Notes: a model not told the origin generated them from the sequence alone. Positions 45,673 to 55,299 are shown, numbered from the stretch's first letter. The stretch is 64,000 nt of DNA from Phenylobacterium sp. Root1290 (GCF_001425305.1 NZ_LMEE01000001.1:1316183-1380182), one strand, 5' to 3'. Program-made: numbers and translations.

Positions 45673-45788
45673 CTCCCTCGCCCCCTTGGGGGAGAGGGTC
45701 GGGGTGAGGGGGTCTGCTGACTCAGCAAAGCGCCGCTCCGCGCCGCACGCCCCTCACCTAACCTCTCCCCGCAGGCGGGGAGAGGGAC
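45673..45788. repeat. compound palindromic repeat, family B (right copy)
   Basis: 116 bp, same order as the left copy: CCTCGCCCCC tt GGGGGAGAGG, TCGGGGTGAGGGGGTCT, GCTGACTCAG..CGCTCCGCGCCG, CCCCTCACCTAACCTCTCCCC gcagg CGGGGAGAGGGAC. It lies in the upstream region of acsA and behind the M28 peptidase gene start. Confidence 0.85.
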
Positions 45789-45924
45789 AGTGAGGGACAG
45801 TGTTCGCCGAGTTAGCGCGAGCCGCTGAACGACGCCAAACCCGACTTTCGCCCCCTGGGCGGTTGCACAGGCCGCCCCACTCCGCATAACTCCCCGGCAA
45901 AGCGTGAAACAGGGAGTGCGCGGC

Positions 45925-47862
45925 GTGAGTGAAGGCGAAGTCTTTCCGGTTCCGAAGGCCTGGGCCGAGCGGACGCACATGGACGCAGCCGGCTACGAGG
46001 CCGCCGTGGCGCAGGTCGAGACCGATCCGATCGGCTACTGGACTAAGGTCGCCGGGCGCCTGGACTGGAGCAAGCCGTTCACCCAGGTGAAGGACGTCTC
46101 CTTCGCCAAGGACGACTTCCGCATCCGCTGGTACGCCGACGGCGAGCTGAACGTCTCGGTCAACTGCCTGGACCGCCACATCGCCACGCGCGGCGACCAG
46201 AAAGCGATCATCTGGGAAGGCGACGGCGGCGAGACCACGACCCTCACCTATCGCGAGCTGCTGGCCGAAACCTGCCGCATGGCCAACGTGCTCAAGGCCA
46301 AGGGCGTCAAGAAGGGCGACCGCGTCACCATCTACCTGCCGATGATCCCGCAGGCGGCCGTGGCCATGCTGGCCTGCGCCCGCATCGGCGCGGTCCACTC
46401 GGTGATCTTCGGCGGCTTCTCGCCCGACTCCATCGCCGGCCGCATCCAGGACTGCGACAGCCGCATCGTCATCACCGCCGACGAGGGCCTGCGCGGCGGC
46501 AAGACCGTGCCGCTGAAGCGCAACGTCGATGAGGCGCTGGCCTCCTGCCCGGGCGTGACCGACGTCATCGTCGTGCGCCGCACCGGCGGCGACGTGCCGA
46601 TGATCGAGGGCCGCGACGCCTATTTCGGCGATCTGAAGAAGGACGTCGCCGACACCTGCGAACCCGAGCCGATGAACGCCGAAGACCCGCTGTTCATCCT
46701 CTACACCTCCGGCTCGACCGGGAAGCCCAAGGGCGTGCTGCACACCACCGGCGGCTACCTGACCTGGGCGGCCCACACCCACGAGCTGGTGTTCGACTAT
46801 CGCCCCGGCGAGGTCTTCTGGTGCACCGCCGACGTGGGCTGGGTCACCGGCCACAGCTATGTCGTCTACGGCCCGCTGGCCAACGCCGCGACCAGCCTGA
46901 TGTTCGAGGGCGTGCCCAACTACCCGACCAACTCCCGCTTCTGGGAAGTGATCGACAAGCACAATGTCGAGATCTTCTACACCGCCCCCACCGCCATCCG
47001 CGCCCTGATGCGCGACGGCGACGAGCCGGTCACCCGCACCTCGCGCAAGTCGCTGCGCCTGCTCGGCACGGTCGGCGAGCCGATCAATCCGGAGGCCTGG
47101 CTCTGGTATCACCGCGTGGTCGGCGAGGGCCGCTGCCCGATCGTCGATACCTACTGGCAGACCGAGACCGGCGCGTGCCTGGCCTCGCCGCTGCCCGGGG
47201 CCCACGCGGCCAAGCCCGGCTCCTGCGCCAAGCCGCTGCCCGGCGTGAAATTCCAGCTGGTCGACGCCGAGGGCGGGGTGCTTGAGGGCGCCACCTCCGG
47301 CAACCTCTGCATCACCGACTCTTGGCCTGGCCAGATGCGGACGGTCTACGGCGACCACCAGCGCTTCTTCGACACCTACTTCTCGACCTATGCCGGCAAG
47401 TACTTCACCGGTGACGGCTGCCGCCGCGACGAGGACGGCTTTTACTGGATCACCGGCCGCGTCGATGACGTGATCAATGTCTCGGGTCACCGCCTGGGCA
47501 CCGCCGAGATCGAGAGCGCCCTGGTCGGCAACGAGAACGTGGCCGAGGCCGCGGTCGTCGGCTACCCGCATGACGTCAAGGGCCAGGGGGTCTACTGCTT
47601 TGTCACCCTGAAGTCCGACGTGACCCCGTCCGACATCCTGCAGGCCGAGCTGAAGGGCTGGGTCCGCCGCGAGATCGGCCCATTCGCGGCGCCGGACGTG
47701 GTGCAGTTCGCGCCCGGCCTGCCCAAGACCCGTTCGGGCAAGATCATGCGCCGTATCCTGCGCAAGATCGCCGAGAACGACCTTTCCAACCTCGGCGACA
47801 CCACCACCCTGGCCGATCCGGCTGTCGTCGACGATTTGGTCAAGAACCGTCACGGCTCCTGA
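45925..47862 (+). CDS. acsA: acetyl-CoA synthetase
   Basis: 645 residues. Converts acetate, ATP and CoA to acetyl-CoA. Landmarks: AMP-binding [22 protein letters not shown] (about residues 257-278), [77 protein letters not shown], and the C-terminal [17 protein letters not shown] whose Lys is the usual acetylation target. GTG at 45925 has GGGAG upstream at good spacing; a GTG at 45904 lacks one. A sirtuin deacetylase gene lies far downstream at 62593, the kind of enzyme that reactivates Acs, though it is not adjacent. Confidence 0.95.
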   Translation: MSEGEVFPVPKAWAERTHMDAAGYEAAVAQVETDPIGYWTKVAGRLDWSKPFTQVKDVSFAKDDFRIRWYADGELNVSVNCLDRHIATRGDQKAIIWEGDGGETTTLTYRELLAETCRMANVLKAKGVKKGDRVTIYLPMIPQAAVAMLACARIGAVHSVIFGGFSPDSIAGRIQDCDSRIVITADEGLRGGKTVPLKRNVDEALASCPGVTDVIVVRRTGGDVPMIEGRDAYFGDLKKDVADTCEPEPMNAEDPLFILYTSGSTGKPKGVLHTTGGYLTWAAHTHELVFDYRPGEVFWCTADVGWVTGHSYVVYGPLANAATSLMFEGVPNYPTNSRFWEVIDKHNVEIFYTAPTAIRALMRDGDEPVTRTSRKSLRLLGTVGEPINPEAWLWYHRVVGEGRCPIVDTYWQTETGACLASPLPGAHAAKPGSCAKPLPGVKFQLVDAEGGVLEGATSGNLCITDSWPGQMRTVYGDHQRFFDTYFSTYAGKYFTGDGCRRDEDGFYWITGRVDDVINVSGHRLGTAEIESALVGNENVAEAAVVGYPHDVKGQGVYCFVTLKSDVTPSDILQAELKGWVRREIGPFAAPDVVQFAPGLPKTRSGKIMRRILRKIAENDLSNLGDTTTLADPAVVDDLVKNRHGS

Positions 47863-47907
47863 GGCGTTACCCCCTCACGGGGAGAAGCTGCGCTGTGAGG
47901 GAACGCC

Positions 47908-48474
47908 ATGCGGGCGGCCGCCGCCCTTGTCGCCGCCCTGGTTCTTTGCGGACCGGGAACGGCCTGGGCTGACAACAGTCCAGGTCATGAGGGAATCCGT
48001 GTCGAGGTGGTCGCCGATCCCGGCGGCGCCTCGGGCCTGATCCGCGGCAGCGTCGAGATCGACGCCCCACCCGAGGCGGTCTGGAAGGTGATGGTCGACT
48101 GCGACCTCGCCCCGCGCATGGTCCGCCGCCTCAAGACCTGCCGCATCCTGGAACGCGATCCGGCCGGCCGTTGGGACGTGCGCGAACACGTGAGCCGCGC
48201 GGGCGTCCTGCCGCCGGTCCGCAGCGTCTTCCGCTCCGACTACGATCCGCCGCGCCGCATCCGCTTCTACCGCGAGGGCGGCGAGCTGAAGGTGCTCGAC
48301 GGCGAGTGGCGCCTGATCCCGCTCGACGGCGGCGCGCGGACGCGCGTGTTCTACGAGAGCCGCGCCTCCACCCCTTTCGCCATCCCGGCCCCCATCGCGC
48401 GCATGGCTCTGCGCCGAGACGTTCCCGACGCCCTCGCCGCCCTCCGCCGCGAGGTCATGGCGCGGGTGAAGTAG
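47908..48474 (+). CDS. SRPBCC/START-like secreted protein
   Basis: 188 residues. Signal peptide MRAAAALVAALVLCGPGTAWA, then an SRPBCC (polyketide-cyclase/START-like) fold: GSVEIDAPPEAVWKVMVDCDLAPRMVRRLKTCRILERDPAGRWDVREHV and a long C-terminal helix DVPDALAALRREVMARV. The fold encloses a hydrophobic pocket; exported members bind lipids or unknown ligands. It starts 45 bp after acsA on the same strand. Function unknown. Confidence 0.82.
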   Translation: MRAAAALVAALVLCGPGTAWADNSPGHEGIRVEVVADPGGASGLIRGSVEIDAPPEAVWKVMVDCDLAPRMVRRLKTCRILERDPAGRWDVREHVSRAGVLPPVRSVFRSDYDPPRRIRFYREGGELKVLDGEWRLIPLDGGARTRVFYESRASTPFAIPAPIARMALRRDVPDALAALRREVMARVK

Positions 48475-48489
48475 CCAGGGCCGGTTGGG

Positions 48490-48516
48490 AGAGCGCTTCG
48501 CGCTTTCCGGGATGAC
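48490..48516. repeat. partial GTCATCCCGG-family palindrome
   Basis: Inner stem AGCGC TTC GCGCT followed by TTCCGGGATGAC; the left GTCATCCCGG arm is missing, so this is a half copy between the SRPBCC and Rsm22-like genes. Confidence 0.5.
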
Positions 48517-48538
48517 ACGTGCGGGCTAATCCAGCGCC

Positions 48539-49522
48539 ATGTCCTTCGACCTGCCGCCCCAGCTCCGCCTCGCCGCCGACCGCCTGATGGAAGGCGTCTC
48601 GCGCAAGGACATGGCCCAGCGCGCCGGTGCGATCTCGGCCCGCTACCGCGCCGGCGGCGGTTCTGCCGCGGTGGTCGCCAGCCAGGCCGACGCCACCGCC
48701 TATGTGCTGACCCGGCTGCCGGCCACCTACGCCGCCTGCGGCCGCGTGTTCGAAGAGCTGAGCAACCGCGCCCCCGACTTCTCCCCCGCCAGCCTGCTGG
48801 ACGCCGGCGCGGGCCCCGGCGGCGCCGGCTGGGCGGCGATGGAGACCTGGCCGCAGATCGCCTCGGCCACGCTGCTCGACTCCAATCGCGCCTTTCTCGA
48901 CATCGCCGCCGCCCTGGCCGCCGACGCCCCCGCGCCGCTGCAGGGCGCCGAGCGCATCCGCGCCGACCTCACCGCTCCTGGCGACTGGCCCAGCGCCGAT
49001 CTCGTCGTCGCCAGCTACGCGCTCGCTGAGATCCCTCAGGCCAAGCAGGCCGCGACCATCGCCGCGCTCTGGGCATCCTCCCTCGGCGTTCTGGCCCTGG
49101 TCGAGCCCGGCACCCCCGCCGGCTACCAGCGCATCCTGACCGCCCGCCAGACCCTGATCGAGGCCGGCGCGGCGATCCTCGCCCCCTGCCCGCACCACGC
49201 GCCCTGTCCGCTGACCGCTCCCGACTGGTGCCACTTCAGCCAGCGCCTGGCCCGCTCGCGCGACCACCGCCTGGCCAAGGGCGCCGAGACCCCGTTCGAG
49301 GACGAGAAGTTCATCTACCTGCTGGCCGCCCGCCCGGGCGTCGCCGCCGAAGCGCCGAGCGCCCGCGTGCTCGCGCCGCCCCGCGCCGGCAAGCCCGGCA
49401 TCGAGCTCAAGCTCTGCACGCCGCAGGGCGCCGCCGAACTGCGCTTCGCCGCCAAGCGCGACAAGCCGGCCTATGCTGTCGCCCGGCGGCTAGACTGGGG
49501 CGACGCACTTCCCGCCGACTGA
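48539..49522 (+). CDS. Rsm22-type small-ribosomal-subunit methyltransferase
   Basis: 327 residues. SAM-binding SPASLLDAGAGPGGAGWAAMETWP (about residues 81-104), ASATLLDSNRAFL, VVASYALAEIP and VLALVEPGTPAGYQRILTARQTLIEAGAAILAPCPHHAPCPLTAPDWCHFSQRL, which holds the clustered cysteines (CPHHAPCPL...WCHF) typical of Rsm22 (PF09243), the bacterial relative of mitochondrial METTL17. Those cysteines may bind an Fe-S cluster. Likely role: rRNA or small-subunit maturation. ATG 48539. Confidence 0.88.
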   Translation: MSFDLPPQLRLAADRLMEGVSRKDMAQRAGAISARYRAGGGSAAVVASQADATAYVLTRLPATYAACGRVFEELSNRAPDFSPASLLDAGAGPGGAGWAAMETWPQIASATLLDSNRAFLDIAAALAADAPAPLQGAERIRADLTAPGDWPSADLVVASYALAEIPQAKQAATIAALWASSLGVLALVEPGTPAGYQRILTARQTLIEAGAAILAPCPHHAPCPLTAPDWCHFSQRLARSRDHRLAKGAETPFEDEKFIYLLAARPGVAAEAPSARVLAPPRAGKPGIELKLCTPQGAAELRFAAKRDKPAYAVARRLDWGDALPAD

Positions 49523-49633
49523 TCTCGAACATTTGTTTGAAGGCGCTGGCCTTACGGCGTCCGGCAGGCGACAACTCCCGAACGGCCCACCGCATTCAGG
49601 GCCGACGCATTTCAAAAACGCCAGGGAGGCCAT

Positions 49634-50617
49634 ATGCCCAAAAGCCGTGAAATCCACCTCGTCGCCCGTCCGAACGGCATGCCCGCCCAGGGCGACTTCG
49701 CCCTGATCGAGACGCAGGTTCCCGACGCCGCCGACGGCGAAGTCCTGGTCGAGAACCTCTACATGTCGGTCGACCCGGCCATGCGTCCGCGCCTGACCGC
49801 GGGCCAGGACCTCAACGTGCCCATGATGGGCGGCGCCCTGGGCCGCATCGTGCAGTCCAAGAACCCCGACTTCGCGGTCGGCGAACTGGTCTCCAACCGC
49901 AACGGCTTCCGTGAGTTCTTCGTCTCCGACGGCAAGGGTCTGACCAAGCTCAACGCCGATCCCGACCTCCCGGTCACCGCCTACATGCACGCCATGGGCA
50001 TGACCGGCTTCACCGCCTACGGCGGCCTGCTGCACATCGGCCAGCTGAAGGACGGCGAGCAGGTGTTCGTCTCCACCGCCGCCGGCGCGGTCGGCTCGGT
50101 CGCCGCCCAGATCGCCAAGATCAAGGGCTGCTACGTGGTCGGCTCCACCGGCGCCGCCGACAAGGCCGCCTGGCTGAAGGACGAGGTCGGGCTCGACGCG
50201 GTGATCAACTACAAGGAAACCCCGATCCGCAAGGCGCTCGAAGACGCCACGCCCAAGGGCATCGACGTCTACTTCGACAATGTCGGCGGCGACCACCTGG
50301 AGGCGGCCCTGCGCCGCATCAACACCCTCGGCCGGATCCCGGTCTGCGGCTTCATCTCGGGCTACAACTCGGGCCACTCCAGCGTCTCGAACCTGTCGAA
50401 CATCATCTATGCGCGGGTGATGCTGCGCGGCTTCGTCGGCACCGACTTCATGCACCTGCACGGCCAGTTCCTCAGCGACATGGCCGGCTGGCTGAAGGAG
50501 GGCAAGATCAAGACCCAGGAGACCGTGCTCGACGGCATCGCCAACGCGCCGGCCGCGATGATCGGCCTGATGGAAGGCAAGAACTCCGGCAAGATGCTGG
50601 TCAAGCTGGCGGAGTAG
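49634..50617 (+). CDS. NADP-dependent MDR-family oxidoreductase
   Basis: 327 residues, zinc-free medium-chain dehydrogenase/reductase of the leukotriene B4 dehydrogenase/double-bond reductase group. EIHLVARPNGMPAQGDFALIE at the start, MGMTGFTAYGGLLHIGQLKDGEQVFVSTAAGAVGSVAAQIAKIKGCYVVGSTGA (NADPH loop AGAVGS near residue 153), and GIDVYFDNVGGDHLEAALRRINTLGRIPVCGFISGYN. It probably reduces the C=C bond of an unsaturated ketone or aldehyde. ATG 49634 has GGGAGG upstream. Single gene between Rsm22 and the M16 peptidase. Confidence 0.92.
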   Translation: MPKSREIHLVARPNGMPAQGDFALIETQVPDAADGEVLVENLYMSVDPAMRPRLTAGQDLNVPMMGGALGRIVQSKNPDFAVGELVSNRNGFREFFVSDGKGLTKLNADPDLPVTAYMHAMGMTGFTAYGGLLHIGQLKDGEQVFVSTAAGAVGSVAAQIAKIKGCYVVGSTGAADKAAWLKDEVGLDAVINYKETPIRKALEDATPKGIDVYFDNVGGDHLEAALRRINTLGRIPVCGFISGYNSGHSSVSNLSNIIYARVMLRGFVGTDFMHLHGQFLSDMAGWLKEGKIKTQETVLDGIANAPAAMIGLMEGKNSGKMLVKLAE

Positions 50618-50625
50618 CCACGGCT

Positions 50626-50659
50626 GTCATCCCGGTTTGCGAAGCCACACCGGGATGAC
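50626..50659. repeat. intergenic palindrome, GTCATCCCGG family
   Basis: GTCATCCCGGT / ACCGGGATGAC, perfect 11-bp arms with a 12-nt loop, 8 bp after the MDR oxidoreductase stop codon; a probable terminator-like structure for that gene. Confidence 0.75.
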
Positions 50660-50745
50660 CCTTCCGCGCGGATGATGACAATCCCGTAAGCTTCCCCTGT
50701 GCGGCGCGAGTGCTAGGGTCGGCGCTCGCCAATCGGGAAGTCCGT

Positions 50746-53550
50746 ATGCTTCGTCACGCCGCCGCGCTCGCGTTCACGCTCTGCCTGGGCCTCGCCCTTC
50801 CCGCCCACGCGGCCGACGCCGTCCCGCCCATCGCCTACAAGGAACGCACCCTCGCCAACGGCATGAAGGTGTTCTCCGCGGTCGACCGCACCACGCCCAA
50901 CGTGACCGTCCAGGTCTGGTACGGCGTCGGTTCCAAGGACGATCCCGAAGGCCGCTCCGGCTTCGCGCACCTCTTCGAACACATGATGTTCAAGGCGACG
51001 CGCGACATGCCGTCCGAGACCATCGACCGCATGACCGAGGACGTCGGCGGTTTCAACAACGCTTCCACCTACGACGACTTCACCAACTACTACGAGGTCG
51101 TCCCGGCCAATCACCTGCAGCGGCTGCTGTGGGTCGAGGCCCAGCGCCTGGGCTCGCTGGTCGTTGACGAGGCGACCTTCAAGTCCGAGCGCGACGTCGT
51201 GAAGGAGGAACTGCGCCAGTCGGTGCTGAGCCAGCCCTACGGCCGCCTGTTCTATCTCTACATGCCCCAGGCCAGCTACCAGACGCACCCTTACAAGCGC
51301 CCCGGCATCGGCTCGATCGAAGAGCTGGACGCCGCCACCATCGACGACGTGCGCGCCTTCCACGCCGCCTACTACCGCCCCGACAACGCCGCCCTGATCG
51401 TGGTCGGCAACTTCGATCAGGCTGAGCTCGACGCCTGGGTCGACAAGTACTTCGGGGCCTTGAAAACCCCCGCCGCGCCGATCAAGCGGGTCACCGCCGT
51501 CGAGCCGCCGCGCACCGCGCCCGGCGTCTTCAAGGGCTATGGCCCCAACGTGCCGCTGCCGGCGATCCTGATGACCTGGCACGCCCCGGACGCGGCCAGC
51601 CCGGACGCACCGGCCCTGACCGTGCTCGACGCCATCCTCTCCAGCGGCAAGTCCTCGCGCCTCTACGACAGCCTGGTCTACGAGCAGCAGGTCGCCACCG
51701 AGGTGTTCTCCGACGCCTCCCTGCCCCAGCAGCCGGGCCTGGTGATGCTGGGCGCCATCCTGTCAGGCGGCAAGTCGATCGACGACGGCCAGAAGGCGTT
51801 GCTCGCCGAGGTCGCCAAGCTGCGCGACGCCCCGCCCACCGACGCCGAACTGACCGAGGCCAAGAACGAGCTGATCGCCGGCAAGCTGCGCGAGCGGGAG
51901 ACCATCGACGGCCGCGCCTTCGCCCTTGGCTACGCCCTGCGCACCGCCGGCGACGCCGCCCTGGCCAACCGCGAGCTGGCCGAGCTCCAGGCCGTGACCG
52001 CCGCCGACGTGCAGCGCGTGGCGCAGAAATATCTGACCGACGCCGGCCGCATGACCATCCTCTACCAGCCCGAGAGCGCCCGCCCGGCCGGCGAGACTGA
52101 CGCCGTCGCCAAGCCGCCCGTCGTCGCCTCGGCCAAGTATTCCGGCCCGATTGTCACCCTGGCCCCGGAAGGCCAGCGCCAGGCTCCGCCGGCCGTCGCC
52201 GAGCCGGTCTCGCCCGTGCTGCCCAAGCCCGCCGACAAGACCCTCGCCAACGGCTTGCGTGTCATCGTCGCCAAGTCCTCGGACCTGCCGCTGGTCTCGG
52301 CCGCGCTCACCGTGCGCGCCGGCGCCTGGGCCGATCCCCAGGGCCTTTCGGGCGCCATGGGCATGACCGCCGGCATGCTGACCGAGGGCACGAAAACGAG
52401 GGGCGCGCAGGAGATCGCCAGCCAGACCGAAGCGCTCGGCGCCGTCCTCTCCTCGAGCGGCGGCCAGGAGTCGTCTTCCGTCACCCTCAACGTGATGCCC
52501 GAGAAGCTGCCCGCCGCCATGGCGATCATGGCCGACGTCGTGAAGAACCCCGCGTTCGCCGCCGAGGAGCTGGAGCGCCAGCGCGTCCAGGCGCTCGACG
52601 GTCTGTCGGTCGCCTACCAGTCGCCCGGCCAGCTGGCCGGCTTCGCCGCCTCGCCGGTGATCTTCTCCGGCACCAGCTTCGGCCACGTCGCCTCCGGCAC
52701 GCCGGCCTCGCTGGCCAAGCTGTCCACGGGCGACCTCGCCGCGCTGCACGGCCGCTACTTCCGCCCCGACAACGCCATCCTGGTGCTGACCGGCGACATC
52801 ACCCCGGAACAGGGGTTCAAGCTGGCCGAAGGCGCGTTCGGCGACTGGACGGCGCCCGCCGGCGCCGTTCCGGCCCGCGCCGAGGTCGCGCCCAAGGCGC
52901 CGCCGCGCGCCGTCGCCATCGACCTGCCCGGAACCGGCCAGGCGGCGGTCACGGTCGCCAAGGCCGCGATCTCGCGCGGCGATCCCGCCTACTATCCGGG
53001 CGTGGTCGCCAACTCGGTGCTGGGCGGCGGCTACTCGGCCCGCCTCAACCAGGAGATCCGCATCAAGCGCGGGCTGTCCTACGGCGCCAATTCGCGGCTC
53101 TCGGCGATGCGCACCACCGGCCTGTTCCGCGCCGCGGCCCAGACCAAGAACGAGTCCGCGCCGCAGGTGCTCGACCTGATGCTCGGCGAACTCAAGCGCC
53201 TGGCCGACGCCCCCACGGGCGAGGACGAGCTGAAGGCTCGCAAGTCGGTGCTGGTCGGCGGCTTCGGCCGCGAGCTGGCCACCACCGACGGCCTGGCCGG
53301 CATCCTCGGCGGCCTCGCCCTCTACGACCTGCCGCTCAGCGAAGTCGCCGACTACACCGGCAAGGTCGAGAGCGTGACCGCCGGCGAGGTCCAGGCCTTC
53401 GCCCGCGACAACCTCGCCCCCGAAAGCGTCAGCGTCATCGTCGCCGGCGACGCCAAGGCCTTCGCAGACGGCCTCAAGCAGCGCCGAGCGAACCTCGAAC
53501 TGGTCCCGGCCAAGGACATCGACCTGGACGCGGTGACGCTGAAGAAGTGA
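50746..53550 (+). CDS. M16-family zinc peptidase, two-domain, periplasmic
   Basis: 934 residues. Signal peptide MLRHAAALAFTLCLGLALPAHAADA. First half is an active M16 unit: inverted zinc motif HLFEH (75-79) in SGFAHLFEHMMFKATRDMPS, with downstream Glu in FKSERDVVKEELRQS. The second half (from about residue 505, KTLANGLRVIVAKSSDLPLVSAALTVRAG) is a second M16 fold in which HxxEH is replaced (GAMGMTAGMLTEG), so it should be catalytically inactive and help hold the substrate. The pair resembles pitrilysin/insulinase-type peptidases with fused halves. ATG 50746 follows GGGAAG; an upstream start at 50710 would put a polar stretch before the signal. Confidence 0.92.
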   Translation: MLRHAAALAFTLCLGLALPAHAADAVPPIAYKERTLANGMKVFSAVDRTTPNVTVQVWYGVGSKDDPEGRSGFAHLFEHMMFKATRDMPSETIDRMTEDVGGFNNASTYDDFTNYYEVVPANHLQRLLWVEAQRLGSLVVDEATFKSERDVVKEELRQSVLSQPYGRLFYLYMPQASYQTHPYKRPGIGSIEELDAATIDDVRAFHAAYYRPDNAALIVVGNFDQAELDAWVDKYFGALKTPAAPIKRVTAVEPPRTAPGVFKGYGPNVPLPAILMTWHAPDAASPDAPALTVLDAILSSGKSSRLYDSLVYEQQVATEVFSDASLPQQPGLVMLGAILSGGKSIDDGQKALLAEVAKLRDAPPTDAELTEAKNELIAGKLRERETIDGRAFALGYALRTAGDAALANRELAELQAVTAADVQRVAQKYLTDAGRMTILYQPESARPAGETDAVAKPPVVASAKYSGPIVTLAPEGQRQAPPAVAEPVSPVLPKPADKTLANGLRVIVAKSSDLPLVSAALTVRAGAWADPQGLSGAMGMTAGMLTEGTKTRGAQEIASQTEALGAVLSSSGGQESSSVTLNVMPEKLPAAMAIMADVVKNPAFAAEELERQRVQALDGLSVAYQSPGQLAGFAASPVIFSGTSFGHVASGTPASLAKLSTGDLAALHGRYFRPDNAILVLTGDITPEQGFKLAEGAFGDWTAPAGAVPARAEVAPKAPPRAVAIDLPGTGQAAVTVAKAAISRGDPAYYPGVVANSVLGGGYSARLNQEIRIKRGLSYGANSRLSAMRTTGLFRAAAQTKNESAPQVLDLMLGELKRLADAPTGEDELKARKSVLVGGFGRELATTDGLAGILGGLALYDLPLSEVADYTGKVESVTAGEVQAFARDNLAPESVSVIVAGDAKAFADGLKQRRANLELVPAKDIDLDAVTLKK

Positions 53551-53620
53551 TGTCGGTTCCTCGTCTTCCCGGGCGAGGGAGCGGCCCGCGCGTCCCGAAC
53601 GCTCGCCGTAGCGCGGCGTC

Positions 53621-54391
53621 CTAGCCGGACGCGCGCCAGGCGACATAGGCGGCGGTCGCCAGGACCATCAGCGCAAAGGCCCGGCGGGCGATCCCCGCCT
53701 TGCCGGCGAGGCGGGCTGCGACGGGTCCGCCGGCCAGGGCGCCCACCCCGCCGCCGAGCACCAAGGCCGCGAAGATCGGCCGGTCCACCAGGCCGGACGC
53801 GGCATAGCTGGCGCTGGTGGCGGCGCCGAACAGCACCACCGAGAACAGGGACGACGCCGCCGCATTGGCGAGCGACATGCCGGTAGCCGCCATCAGGCCC
53901 GGCACGATCAGGAAGCCCCCGCCAATGCCGAAGAACCCTGCGGCCAGCCCGACCAGCAAGCCGATCGGCGCCAGCTTGAGCGTCAGGGCCGCGGTGAGCC
54001 GCACGCCGGGATCGCCCTCGCCCTTCTTGGGCAAGAGCATCGAGACGCCGACCAGGGCCATGGCGCCGGCGAACCAGAGCAACAACAGCTGGCCGTCGAT
54101 CATCTTGGCGACATGCGCCCCGGCCAGGGAGCCGGCCAGGCCCGCGCCGCCGAACACCAGGGCGCAGGGCCACTTCACCCGGCCGGCCTTGGCCTGCGCG
54201 CCCAGGCCCATCAGCGCGTTGACCGCCACCGCCGCCGCCGAGGTGCCGATGGCCACGTGCGGATCGCGCACGCCGACCACGTAGAGCAGCAGCGGCGTGG
54301 CCAGCACCGAACCGCCGCCGCCGAACACGCTGAGCAGCAGGCCGATGACCGCCCCGCCGAGCGCCGCGAAGCCTAGGCTTGTGGCGTCCAT
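53621..54391 (-). CDS. TauE/SafE-family anion exporter
   Basis: 256 residues, eight hydrophobic segments, TauE/SafE (DUF81) permease. ALGGAVIGLLLSVFGGGGSVLATPLLLYVVGV and VGLAAGFFGIGGGFLIVPGLMAATGMSLANAAASSLFSVVLFG are the two repeated GGGG/GIGGGFL halves of the family. Members export sulfite, sulfoacetate or related sulfur anions. It is the last of three leftward genes (ArsR, rhodanese, TauE); 4 bp separate it from the rhodanese stop. In this context it likely removes sulfite or thiosulfate. Confidence 0.9.
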   Translation of the reverse strand: MDATSLGFAALGGAVIGLLLSVFGGGGSVLATPLLLYVVGVRDPHVAIGTSAAAVAVNALMGLGAQAKAGRVKWPCALVFGGAGLAGSLAGAHVAKMIDGQLLLLWFAGAMALVGVSMLLPKKGEGDPGVRLTAALTLKLAPIGLLVGLAAGFFGIGGGFLIVPGLMAATGMSLANAAASSLFSVVLFGAATSASYAASGLVDRPIFAALVLGGGVGALAGGPVAARLAGKAGIARRAFALMVLATAAYVAWRASG

Positions 54392-54395
54392 CGGA

Positions 54396-54923
54396 TCAGG
54401 CCTCCGCGGGACGATTCCACGGCATGGCCCCCAGCAGCCGCGCCATTCCGCAAAAGCCGGTGACGCCCGCGAAGGTCAGGCCTGCGCCGACAAAGGCGGA
54501 GAGGCCGAAGAACCCGGGATGGATCAGGAAGCCCAGGGCGACGCCGATCAGAACCAGCGAGCCGGCGGCGATCTGGACCTGGCGCATCAATTCCAGCGGC
54601 GCCTTGCGGTTCTCGACCAGCGGCAGGCCCGCAGCGGCCCAGCCGTCGACGCCGCCGTCCAGGACGAAGGCCTCCCCGTCCACCGCCGCGGCGAGCCGCT
54701 GGCAGTTGGCGGCGGTGCGCATGCCCGAGCGGCAGGTGAAGATCGCCGTCTGCCCCTTCGGGACCATCAGGGGATCGGCCTCAAGCGTGGCCAGCGGGCG
54801 CAGGCGCGCGCCCTTGACGTGGCGACGGGCGAACTCGTCGGGATCTCGGATGTCGAACAGAACGGCCCGCCCATCGGCCAGCAGCTCAGCGACGTCCTTG
54901 GGTTTCAGAGTAATCGGTTGCAT
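54396..54923 (-). CDS. rhodanese-domain protein with membrane tail
   Basis: 175 residues. Rhodanese fold (about 1-105) with the persulfide-forming active loop FTCRSGMRT (Cys near residue 64) and DGGVDGWAAAGLPL; then a DUF2892-type pair of membrane helices (QIAAGSLVLIGVALGFLIHPGFFGLSAFVGAGLTFAGV). It should accept sulfane sulfur, giving a membrane-tethered thiosulfate/persulfide sulfurtransferase. The start codon lies 38 bp inside the ArsR gene. Cysteine chemistry fits the sulfide-detoxification set. Confidence 0.9.
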   Translation of the reverse strand: MQPITLKPKDVAELLADGRAVLFDIRDPDEFARRHVKGARLRPLATLEADPLMVPKGQTAIFTCRSGMRTAANCQRLAAAVDGEAFVLDGGVDGWAAAGLPLVENRKAPLELMRQVQIAAGSLVLIGVALGFLIHPGFFGLSAFVGAGLTFAGVTGFCGMARLLGAMPWNRPAEA

Positions 54924-55251
54924 CGGCCTTCTTCATGTCTGGAGGACAGAAGATCTCCGCGAGCGTCGCCACCACCTTCATCGCGGCGGGGTCGGTGATC
55001 CGGTACCAGATGGTCTGCCCCTCGCGGCGGGTGGTCACGATGGCTTCCTCCCGCAGCACCGCCAGATGCTGCGAAAGAGCCGACTGCGAGAGGCCGACCG
55101 TCGGCGCCAATTCACCGACCGATCGCTCACCTTCGGTAAGCTGGCACAGGATCATCAACCGCCGCTCGTTGCCGAGCGCCCGCAGAAGCTTGGCGGCTTC
55201 CCCGGCGCTGGCCTCGAAACGGGTGATGTCGAAGTTCGCGAGATCGAACAT
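54886..55251 (-). CDS. ArsR-family persulfide-type sensor (BigR/SqrR-like)
   Basis: 121 residues, winged helix. KLLRALGNERRLMILCQLTEGERSVGELAPTVGLSQSALSQHLAVLREEAIVTTRREGQTIWYRI is the DNA-binding core. Two cysteines, Cys36 and Cys102, are 66 residues apart, the same spacing as the sensor cysteines of SqrR/BigR (41 and 107), which form a tetrasulfide with reactive sulfur and release DNA. Metal-site ELCVCD motifs are absent. It overlaps the rhodanese gene and is divergent from the MBL dioxygenase, across an AT-rich operator. Confidence 0.9.
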   Translation of the reverse strand: MFDLANFDITRFEASAGEAAKLLRALGNERRLMILCQLTEGERSVGELAPTVGLSQSALSQHLAVLREEAIVTTRREGQTIWYRITDPAAMKVVATLAEIFCPPDMKKADATDYSETQGRR

Positions 55252-55256
55252 GGCCG

Positions 55257-55299
55257 CAATATATGAGTTGTTTCTAATTTAGCAAGTTCTTATATATTG
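55257..55299. promoter_or_regulatory. AT-rich operator/promoter of the sulfur module
   Basis: Inverted repeat CAATATATGAG (55257-55267) and CTTATATATTG (55289-55299), 21-bp spacer, in the 72-bp gap between the ArsR-type gene and the MBL gene. The surrounding 45 bp is far more A/T-rich than anything nearby. Likely operator of the ArsR-type repressor serving both directions. Confidence 0.75.

Noticed and set aside
43798-45788. CRISPR array
   Set aside because: Only two long palindromic units 1.9 kb apart with a gene between; no short direct repeats with unique spacers and no cas genes.
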